From: Chloroflexota bacterium
GTDB taxonomy: Bacteria > Chloroflexota > Anaerolineae > Anaerolineales > Villigracilaceae
DNA: 10,649 nucleotides
Direction: 5' to 3'
NCBI GenBank assembly: GCA_026389975.1
Contig: JAPLGV010000309.1
Coordinates: 1-10,649, forward strand
In this document: piece after piece, positions 5,721 to 10,649 of the stretch
How the letters are laid out: every line of letters begins with the position of its first letter
Position numbering within the stretch: position 1 is the first letter of the stretch
The notes under the pieces: generated by a model
Seen by the model: only the letters and a program-made list of their open reading frames with translations
Told to the model about the DNA's origin: nothing
The model's database searches: none
Position numbers and translations under genes: made by a program

Positions 5721-6607
5721 ATGTCATTGTATAACTTCAACAAACCACCCGAAGAGAACAAAAACGAGCCGAAGCTGGATGCGAATAAGCAGCCTTCGTT
5801 TGAAACGAAGCGTGTGATCCACCGTTCGAAACCAGCCTCTCATTCTGGCGACGGCAACCGGCGGCCCGCCTCGATTTTCCGACGCAAACCTGCCTCACCT
5901 CCGGCAGCCAGAAGCCAGCCCCAGAATGCAAAACCCGAAGGGCTCCCGACTCGCGGCGACCAAACAGTTCCTGCCCGCACCGACAAACGCATCAACCCGG
6001 GCCTGCGCCTGCGCGCCCTTGTGAATGCGGGCAAAAATGCCCCGCCACTCAGACCGCAGAGCAAATCCCGTCTGCTCTCCAGGGGCGAACGGACTCGCCG
6101 CGCCTACTGGGATGTGACTGCCGGGGTTTCCCTGATCATCAATGCCATCCTGGTGGCTACACTGATGATTATGGCCATCCAAATTAATAATCTGAGAACA
6201 ACGGTGAACGGTCTGCTCAGCGGACTGTACGGTAGTTTCGTCGAAATGGACAAGGCCAGCCTCATCACCACCATCACGGTGGATACGCAGGTGCCGATCG
6301 ATTTCATGTTACCGATCCAGCAAAACACGGATGTGGTCTTGACGCAGAGTGTCGCCATCCCCAATGCATACGTTGTCATCAACTCCGGGGGGCTCTCCAT
6401 CAATGCTCCGGCCTTACCGTCCCGGTCACCTTGCAGGTACCGGTGAATATTCCACTGGCACAGACCGAATTACACCAGCCATTCACCAGCTTGCAGGAGA
6501 CCGTCCGTGCATATTACTGCACGTTCGACAAGAATGCCCAGGTTCCGCAAGGCACCTACATCTGTGAAAACCATGATGTTCCCACCTCCACACCCGGTGT
6601 CCCATGA
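5721..6607 (+). pseudogene. Unrecognised single-pass membrane protein, frameshifted near 6413
   Basis: I do not recognise the family. ATG at 5721 follows AGGAG with about 8-nt spacing. Residues 1-130 are polar, basic and proline-rich (probably disordered, cytoplasmic); residues about 132-154 form one transmembrane helix (VSLIINAILVATLMIMAI). The rest is an outside domain of alternating VPI/VPV beta-like strands. In the starting frame it ends at 6446 with an abrupt basic tail (SRSPCRYR). If one base is restored near 6413 (GCC-TTA to GCC-CTT), the frame continues without a stop as LTVPVTLQVPVNIPL to a TGA at 6605-6607, giving about 295 residues. That TGA overlaps the next gene's ATG as ATGA. 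The matching VPV repeats and the overlap strongly suggest the longer frame is ancestral. Whether the missing base is biological or a read error is unknown. Confidence 0.75.
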
Positions 6608-7896
6608 CCAAACCCTACCATGAACATCTGCTGGCAAATGGTCTAAAGGTTCTGCTGAAAGAAATCCATACCGCCCCCCTGATCAGTTCATGGGTCTGGT
6701 ACCGGGTCGGTTCGCGAGATGAGATCACCGGTCACACCGGCCTCTCGCACTGGTGTGAGCACATGCAGTTCAAGGGTACGCCCCAGTTCCCGTCCAGCGT
6801 ACTGGACCGGGCCGTCTCGCGGGATGGCGGCATGTGGAACGCCTTCACCTACTTCGACTGGACAACTTATTTCGAGACCATGCCCGCCGACAAGATTGAC
6901 CTGGGACTGCGTATCGAAGCCGACCGGATGGTCAACAGCCTGTTCGAGGAGAAAGAAGTCGCCTCCGAGCGGACAGTCGTCATCTCTGAACGCGAAGGCA
7001 GCCAAAACGAACCCTACTTCCTGCTCGGCGAGGCCGTCCAGAACGCGGCCTTCCGCGTCCACCCATATCATCACGAGGTGATCGGCGACCTGCCAGACTT
7101 GAAGTCCATGAGCCGCGACGACCTCTACGGTCATTACCGCACCTTCTACGCACCGAACAACGCCGTCATGAGCGTGGCCGGGGACTTCAAAACGAGCGAA
7201 ATGCTGGCCCGCATCCGTGAACTCTACGAACAGATTCCTGCCGGTCCCAACCTGCCTCGCCTCTCCCGTCCCGAACCCGCAGCCTGCGGCGAACACCGGC
7301 TGACGGTGGAAGGACCGGGGGAGACCACCTACCTGGATATTTCCTACCACGCCCCGGCGGCGAACGATCCGGACTTCTTCCCAATCCCGGTTTTGGACAG
7401 CCTGCTGTCTGGTCCGAGCAGCCTTAACATGTTCGGCGGAGGAGGTATCTCCAACAAAACCTCCCGCCTGTACCGCTCCCTGGTCGAAAAAGAACTGGCC
7501 GTGTCCGTCAGCGGCGGGCTGAGCGCCACAGCCGACCCATTCCTCTATAGCGTTGTTATTACCGTCCACCCGAAGCGCAAACCGGAGGAAGCGCTGGCCG
7601 CCTTCGACGACGAAATCAAGCGCATCCAGAACGAGCGCACACCGGTTGCAGAGATCACCCGCGCCATCAAACAGGCACGCGCCCTGTTTGCCTATGGCTC
7701 GGAGAACATCACCAACCAGGCTTTCTGGCTGGGCCATGCCGAGATGTTCGCCTCTTACGACTGGTTCCTGACCTATCTTGAGAAACTGGCGAAAGTCACC
7801 CCGGCCGACCTGCAAAGGGCTGCCCAGAAATACCTGCGTCCGCAGAACCGGGTCGTGGGCACTTACATTCCAACCGGCGCGGAGGTGCAGGCATGA
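6604..7896 (+). CDS. M16 family zinc metallopeptidase, catalytic subunit
   Basis: 430-residue M16B-type peptidase (insulinase/pitrilysin/mitochondrial processing peptidase superfamily). The inverted zinc motif HxxEH is present as HWCEH (H49, E52, H53) in GLSHWCEHMQFKGT, and the third ligand is E129 in VVISEREGSQNEP, 76 residues on, as expected. The second half has SRLYRSLVEKELAVSVS, where the R/Y pair of partner subunits is replaced (V and V), so this is the catalytic chain of a heterodimer. No signal peptide is seen, so it should be cytoplasmic unless held by its membrane-protein neighbour. The ATG overlaps the preceding stop (ATGA), and the stop overlaps the next gene the same way. Substrates are unknown; the family degrades or processes small peptides in a closed chamber. 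Confidence 0.93.
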   Translation: MTKPYHEHLLANGLKVLLKEIHTAPLISSWVWYRVGSRDEITGHTGLSHWCEHMQFKGTPQFPSSVLDRAVSRDGGMWNAFTYFDWTTYFETMPADKIDLGLRIEADRMVNSLFEEKEVASERTVVISEREGSQNEPYFLLGEAVQNAAFRVHPYHHEVIGDLPDLKSMSRDDLYGHYRTFYAPNNAVMSVAGDFKTSEMLARIRELYEQIPAGPNLPRLSRPEPAACGEHRLTVEGPGETTYLDISYHAPAANDPDFFPIPVLDSLLSGPSSLNMFGGGGISNKTSRLYRSLVEKELAVSVSGGLSATADPFLYSVVITVHPKRKPEEALAAFDDEIKRIQNERTPVAEITRAIKQARALFAYGSENITNQAFWLGHAEMFASYDWFLTYLEKLAKVTPADLQRAAQKYLRPQNRVVGTYIPTGAEVQA

Positions 7897-9167
7897 AAAC
7901 GGTCAACCAGCACTCTCTCCCCGGCCCGGACGATATTACCCGCGACCTCCTGCCCAACGGGATCACGGTCCTGGCACGCACCAACTTCAACAGCCCGTCG
8001 GTGGTCATCGGCGGCTATCTCCCCTGCGGCAGTCTGTTTGACCCGGACGAAAAACTCGGCTTGGCCGACTTCACCGCCTGCGGTTTGCTGCGTGGCAGCC
8101 AGAAACGTGACTTCCAGAAAATCTTCGATGACCTGGAATCCGCCGGCGCCAACCTGTCCTTCAGCGCCGGGGGCCATACCGCCGGGTTTACCGGCCGCTG
8201 CCTGTCTGAGGATCTGCCGCTCCTGCTCGACCTCCTGGCTGACGCCCTGCGCCGCCCGGTCTTTCCCGGCGAGCAAGTGGAACGCCTGCGCGCCCAATTC
8301 CTGACCGGTCTGGCCATCCGCGCCCAGGATACCGCCGGGATGGCCTCCCTGACCTTTGACCAGATCGTGTTCAAAGGTCATCCTTACGCCCGTCCCGATG
8401 ATGGCTGGCCGGAGACGATCCAGGCCATCACCCGCGACGACCTGGCTGACTTCCACCGCATCCATTACGGGCCACGGGGGTTGGTGCTTGCCATCGTCGG
8501 TGCAGTCGAGCCGAAAGCCATCGCCGGGCAGGTTGCAAAGGTTCTTGGCGATTGGACCAATCTGTCCCAGCCGGAACTGCCTGCCCTGCCGGAACTCAAA
8601 CCCCTGAAGAATCCTGTCACCCGTAAGGTCAAAATCCCCGGCAAATCCCTGGCCGATCTCGTCATCGGGACCTCTGGCCCGCGCCGCAAAGACCCGGAGT
8701 TTATGCCTGCTTCGCTGGGAAACTCGGTGCTCGGTCAATTCGGCATGGCCGGGCGAATTGGCGAAGTGGTACGCGAAAAATCCGGGCTGGCGTACTACGC
8801 CTGCTCCTCCCTGAGCGCTGGGATTGGACCTGGCGCGTGGGACGTCAGCGCGGGAGTCAATCCCGGCAACATCCAGAAGGCGCGTGACCTGATCTGCAAG
8901 GAAATTGCGCGCTTCGTCGAGAAGGGTGTCACCGCCGAGGAACTGGGCGACAGCCAGTCCAATTTCGTCGGTCGGCTGCCGCTCTCGCTGGAATCCAACG
9001 CCGGGGTGGTCAACGCTCTGCTGAACATCGAACGCTTTGACTTGGGCCTGGACTATTACCGTCGCTACCCGGGATTGGTGCGGGCCGTCACACCCGAAGA
9101 TGTACTGGCAACGGCGTGTAAATACCTGCATCCCGATAAACTGGCGGTTGCGATTGCAGGATCGTGA
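7893..9167 (+). CDS. M16 family peptidase-like protein, non-catalytic subunit
   Basis: 424-residue M16 homologue without the zinc motif: the HxxEH position reads LADFTACGLLRGS (about 57-69), so it cannot bind zinc in the usual way. It carries the R/Y pair typical of the non-catalytic partner, R294 and Y301 in VREKSGLAYYA, which contributes to substrate binding across the dimer interface. The start overlaps the stop of the catalytic subunit as ATGA, implying stoichiometric, coupled synthesis. Length and two-lobed layout match the partner. No signal peptide is seen. Together the two genes encode a heterodimeric M16B peptidase. Confidence 0.92.
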   Translation: MKTVNQHSLPGPDDITRDLLPNGITVLARTNFNSPSVVIGGYLPCGSLFDPDEKLGLADFTACGLLRGSQKRDFQKIFDDLESAGANLSFSAGGHTAGFTGRCLSEDLPLLLDLLADALRRPVFPGEQVERLRAQFLTGLAIRAQDTAGMASLTFDQIVFKGHPYARPDDGWPETIQAITRDDLADFHRIHYGPRGLVLAIVGAVEPKAIAGQVAKVLGDWTNLSQPELPALPELKPLKNPVTRKVKIPGKSLADLVIGTSGPRRKDPEFMPASLGNSVLGQFGMAGRIGEVVREKSGLAYYACSSLSAGIGPGAWDVSAGVNPGNIQKARDLICKEIARFVEKGVTAEELGDSQSNFVGRLPLSLESNAGVVNALLNIERFDLGLDYYRRYPGLVRAVTPEDVLATACKYLHPDKLAVAIAGS

Positions 9168-9177
9168 GAAGGGCAGA

Positions 9178-9193
9178 AACGACTAAAGTCGTT
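9178..9193. repeat. Short palindrome AACGACT-AA-AGTCGTT
   Basis: A 7-bp perfect stem with a 2-nt centre, followed by ACTACAAA, in the 39-bp gap between the second M16 gene and acpS. The motif resembles small dispersed palindromes (GACTTTAGTC type) seen in many intergenic regions of Chloroflexota and other phyla. It follows a stop by 10 bp but has no T-run, so it is probably not a terminator. Confidence 0.5.
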
Positions 9194-9206
9194 ACTACAA
9201 ATAACC

Positions 9207-9575
9207 ATGGTATTGAAAACCGGAATTGATATCATCGAAATCCCCCGCATCCAGGCGGCGCTTGACCATCACGGTGACCGCTTCCTGCAACGCGTCTTCA
9301 CCCCGGCTGAGATTGCCGAGTGTCGCGGACGAGCTGATGCGCTGGCCGTCCGCTTCGCGGCCAAGGAGGCAACTACCAAAGCCCTGGGGACTGGCATCGG
9401 TCCGGTCAGTTGGCGTGAGGTCGAGACGTTGCATAAGCGCAGCGGGGAACCGTACCTCGTCCTGCACGGGCGGGCGGAACAGGTGGCAAAATATCTGGCT
9501 CTGACCACCTGGGCAGTCAGCCTGAGTCACAGCCGGGATAACGCCATCGCGGTGGTGGTGGCGACTGGTGATTAA
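9207..9575 (+). CDS. acpS: Holo-[acyl-carrier-protein] synthase
   Basis: 122-residue AcpS-type phosphopantetheinyl transferase, which moves 4'-phosphopantetheine from CoA to the serine of apo-ACP and so activates fatty-acid synthesis. The two magnesium-binding motifs are present: GIDIIEIPRI (D8) and RFAAKEATTKALGTG (E54). The C-terminal SLSHSRDNAIAVV is the family's last conserved block. The length is typical of trimeric AcpS. No strong ribosome site precedes the ATG at 9207, and 39 bp with a palindrome separate it from the M16 pair; it is probably read through from that operon. The stop is TAA. No functional link to the peptidases is evident beyond co-orientation. Confidence 0.93.
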   Translation: MVLKTGIDIIEIPRIQAALDHHGDRFLQRVFTPAEIAECRGRADALAVRFAAKEATTKALGTGIGPVSWREVETLHKRSGEPYLVLHGRAEQVAKYLALTTWAVSLSHSRDNAIAVVVATGD

Positions 9576-9586
9576 ATTGGGTCTAT

Positions 9587-9785
9587 ACTATCCAAAGCGT
9601 GCCTCCCTCACACAATGCACTCGGTAACGTGTGTGTTTCCCAAAATGGCGGCGCATATACCCAAAACAGTTCCGCTACACTCACTGACGGTGGCACACTT
9701 CGGTTTGCCATCGGCTATACACCGCAATACGGCTGGTTCCAAACATCAACCGGTAATGTGTATGCAGCTGGTCAGCTGATCGCGC
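9587..9785 (+). pseudogene. Fragment of a surface/secreted protein (WFQTxxGxVYA type)
   Basis: The plus-strand frame reads as ordered protein for about 65 residues (NALGNVCVSQNGGAYTQ, then GGTLRFAIGYTPQYG and GWFQTSTGNVYAAGQL). The GWFQT-GxVYAxG motif is one I associate, from general recall, with large extracellular proteins of Chloroflexota. There is no credible start: the frame runs back into acpS, and a GTG at 9599 lacks a ribosome site. After about 9785 the translation turns to unstructured sequence antisense to hicA. I take it as an internal piece of a larger gene left by rearrangement. Family assignment is tentative. Confidence 0.45.
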
Positions 9786-9796
9786 AAAATCTTTCG

Positions 9797-9964
9797 CTAC
9801 AGCGGCCGCACAATCACCTGCGCCCCATGGTCCGGGATAACGATAATTTTGCCAGAAGAGTGTCTGAAAACGTTGTGACTACCGCTTGCCCGCACCCAAT
9901 CGAAACCTTTCGCTTCGGCCACCTTCGCCAACCTGGAATAAGCCACCAGACGAAGACGAGTCAA
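9797..9964 (-). pseudogene. hicA: HicA-family mRNA interferase toxin, shortened by in-frame TAG
   Basis: A 55-residue frame starting at a TTG that overlaps the hicB stop (TTGA). It reads MTRLRLVAYSRLAKVAEAKG, then FDWVRASGSHNVFRHSSGK and IIVIPDHG. GSHNVFRH holds the HicA catalytic histidine in its usual GSH context; HicA is a small double-stranded RNA-binding-like RNase that cleaves mRNA. The frame stops at TAG (9797-9799), but the next codons read RKILRD, the conserved terminal helix of HicA (usually GLLRKILRD). TAG thus replaces a leucine, explained by TTG to TAG. After RKILRDQ the sequence departs from the family where the surface-protein fragment begins on the other strand. The toxin has probably lost its C-terminal helix and may be inactive. 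Confidence 0.78.
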
Positions 9965-10185
9965 GCCGCCACTCCAATACGGAATGTACCGACGAACTCC
10001 GAGGCAGGCTCATGCCGTCCGGAAACAGACAGGTAGCTGACAATCGCTTCCTTGACATTGTGCTCCAGACCAGGCAGATCGGATGCCTGGGTGTAGCAAC
10101 CGGGCAGTTCAGCCACTTCCCCCACCAGCCAGCCTGATTCGGGATCGCGCTCGACGATTACTGTGAAAGTCCGTGATTTGCTCAT
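9961..10185 (-). CDS. hicB: HicB-family antitoxin
   Basis: 74-residue HicB-type antitoxin with the partially degraded RNase H-like fold: FTVIVERDPESGWLVGEVAE, then LPGCYTQASDLPGLEHNVKE and AIVSYLSV. The LPGCxTQ and EAI blocks are family hallmarks. It binds and blocks HicA. ATG at 10185 is chosen because GGAG lies 5 nt upstream; the frame extends to 10296 only through non-coding sequence and IS debris. No C-terminal DNA-binding domain is present, so autoregulation may be weak. The gene overlaps hicA by four bases (TTGA), with hicB first in the operon. Confidence 0.88.
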   Translation of the reverse strand: MSKSRTFTVIVERDPESGWLVGEVAELPGCYTQASDLPGLEHNVKEAIVSYLSVSGRHEPASEFVGTFRIGVAA

Positions 10186-10204
10186 AACGACTCCATTCTT
10201 ATTT

Positions 10205-10213
10205 ATTGTATCA
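10205..10213 (-). promoter_or_regulatory. Possible extended -10 promoter of hicBA
   Basis: Minus-strand TGATACAAT: a TG one base upstream of the -10 hexamer TACAAT (10205-10210), 20 bp before the hicB ATG. No clear -35 is seen. Bases 10214-10292 show only a small CTCCC/GGGAG hairpin and no gene. Confidence 0.35.
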
Positions 10214-10292
10214 CAGCCTCTTTTTATCCCGAAACCGGATGCCGGGCCTCCCACCGGGAGCAAGACCAGGCAGGGATGAGAGGCTTCCCAGA

Positions 10293-10418
10293 TCAATGGC
10301 CGCGCAAGGCGCTCTGGCTGAAGCCATGTTTCCGGCTCAGTTCTTCCACCGGGATGCCTACTTCCGCTTCCTTCAGAATATTGACGATCTGTGTTTCGCT
10401 GAACTTCGGTTGCTTCAT
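10293..10418 (-). pseudogene. IS3-family transposase OrfA, N-terminal fragment
   Basis: 41 codons reading MKQPKFSETQIVNILKEAEV, then GIPVEELSRKHGFSQSALRG, the N-terminal helix-turn-helix of IS3-family OrfA (canonical FSEEQIIAILKEAEAG...ELCRKHGIS). ATG at 10418 follows AGGAG. The family normally continues with a YNWKAKYGG-like segment and a leucine zipper; here the match ends after FSQSA and a TGA follows at 10293. The rest of the element, including orfB with the DDE catalytic domain, is missing, so this is a dead remnant cut near 10300. Confidence 0.85.
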
Positions 10419-10499
10419 GTGGTTGCTCCTGGGTCTAATTTTGCCAGAAGTTTCCACTTTCCGCTGGTACTATTTTACGGGAGGGTTACCGGGGTGTCA
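10293..10499 (-). mobile_element. Left end of a truncated IS3-family insertion sequence
   Basis: The fragment runs from a TGACACCCCGG end (outer edge about 10499) through the transposase leader and ribosome site to the broken orfA. Only this end is present in the window, with no matching right inverted repeat. The outer boundary is inferred from the TG terminus typical of IS3 elements. Confidence 0.6.
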
Positions 10500-10500
10500 A
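10472..10500 (-). promoter_or_regulatory. Strong sigma70-type promoter at the IS end
   Basis: Perfect TTGACA (10495-10500), a 17-nt spacer and TAAAAT (10472-10477) on the minus strand, 54 bp upstream of the orfA ATG. The -35 sits on the element's terminal bases, as is common for IS3 transposase promoters. It now points towards the hicBA operon and may drive it. Confidence 0.7.
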
Positions 10501-10515
10501 CGAATCCCCTGAGTA

Positions 10516-10585
10516 ATTCGAGTAGGAGGGCGGGGCTAGCGCCCTCCTCTCACACCACCGGACATGCGGGTCCGCATCCGGCGGT
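10516..10585 (-). ncRNA. Group II intron domains V and VI
   Basis: Minus strand 10585 to 10554 folds as domain V: a 9-bp lower stem (ACCGCCGGA with TCCGGTGGT, one G-U pair), a 2-nt TG bulge, a 4-bp TGCG/CGCA upper stem and a GACC loop. Then 10551-10520 folds as domain VI: GAG plus AGGAGGGCG pairing with CGCCCTCCT plus CTC, leaving a single bulged A (10523), the expected branch-point adenosine. The intron would end about 7 nt further on, near 10516. The GGTGGTGTGAGAGG linker is familiar from bacterial group II introns. Confidence 0.8.
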
Positions 10586-10649
10586 TCGGTCAGTGTCAGG
10601 GCATTGCCCTCTAGCCTTTGTTGATGGTCCGTGCCAGGAATAGCTCAGC
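10516..10649 (-). mobile_element. 3' end of a group II intron, partial at window edge
   Basis: The window holds the intron's 3' part: domain V-VI and upstream sequence to the edge. A short open stretch (AELFLARTINKG, then TAG at 10611-10613) could be the last codons of the intron-encoded reverse transcriptase, but it is too short to claim. The intron is oriented like the adjacent IS fragment, and only about 16 bp separate its 3' end from the IS terminus. Confidence 0.7.

Noticed and set aside
6395..6446. Programmed -1 frameshifting in the membrane protein gene
   Set aside because: A run of six Gs lies at 6385-6390, but there is no X-XXY-YYZ heptamer at the junction and no obvious stimulatory structure. 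A missing base is simpler.
6688..7815. 375-residue open frame antisense to the catalytic M16 gene
   Set aside because: It is a shadow of a GC-rich coding region. The sense strand has intact M16 motifs and the antisense translation shows no recognisable domain or ribosome site.
7863..9131. 422-residue open frame antisense to the second M16 gene
   Set aside because: Same reason: codon-bias shadow, with no domain and no plausible start context.
208..9799. Stop-codon reassignment, suggested by in-frame TAA in gmd and TAG in hicA
   Set aside because: TAA and TAG end other genes at proper family lengths (acpS and the antitoxin with TAA; the PIN gene, ugd and the NusG-like gene with TAG), so the standard code holds. 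The two stops are better explained as point lesions.
10206..10643. 145-residue plus-strand open frame across the IS and intron remnants
   Set aside because: It reads antisense through the IS orfA fragment and the intron's structured RNA. Such translations (RRAGLAPSSHTTGHAG) are artefacts of domain V-VI.

Overview
The window looks like bacterial chromosome from a moderately GC-rich organism, probably a member of the Chloroflexota (Anaerolineae-like). That is inferred from the mix of paired M16 peptidases, the WFQT-type surface-protein fragment, GA-rich intergenic repeats and palindromic dispersed repeats. No marker gene settles the taxonomy.

Bases 1-5477 read leftward (minus strand). In transcription order they hold a ferredoxin-NADP reductase-like flavoenzyme (4143-5477), a NusG/RfaH-like elongation factor (3169-3675), the remnant of an NDP-sugar epimerase (2648-3016), UDP-glucose 6-dehydrogenase (1243-2610), an AbrB/PIN (VapBC-like) toxin-antitoxin pair (516-1137), and the start of GDP-mannose 4,6-dehydratase (1-351). 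Apart from the flavoenzyme and the toxin pair, this is a nucleotide-sugar locus of the kind that feeds capsule, O-antigen or exopolysaccharide synthesis, with a specialised NusG paralogue at its head. Two of its three sugar genes are damaged: gmd has an in-frame TAA at codon 48, and the epimerase has lost its N-terminal half. The spacers carry a MITE-like element, a 23-bp direct repeat, GA-rich repeats on both sides of the toxin pair, and a 76-bp hairpin in the flavoenzyme leader.

Bases 5721-9575 read rightward as one compact operon. It contains an unrecognised single-pass membrane protein broken by a -1 frameshift near 6413, a catalytic M16 peptidase subunit, its non-catalytic M16 partner, and holo-ACP synthase. 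The first three genes are joined by ATGA stop/start overlaps once the frameshift is allowed for. The two M16 subunits are complementary: one has HxxEH, the other the R/Y pair, which indicates an obligate heterodimer.

Bases 9576-10649 are an accessory scrap zone. They hold a surface-protein fragment (plus strand), a HicBA toxin-antitoxin pair whose hicA is only 55 codons and ends at an in-frame TAG, the left end of an IS3-family element with its promoter and a truncated orfA, and the domain V-VI 3' end of a group II intron running off the window.

The most notable result is the number of broken genes: six coding sequences in 10.6 kb carry a nonsense codon, frameshift or truncation. Either this is a decaying, repeat-rich neighbourhood, or some of the point lesions are assembly errors. 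I did not find a clearly new multi-gene defence or biosynthetic system. The membrane protein-M16-M16 operon is the best candidate for an undescribed functional unit.
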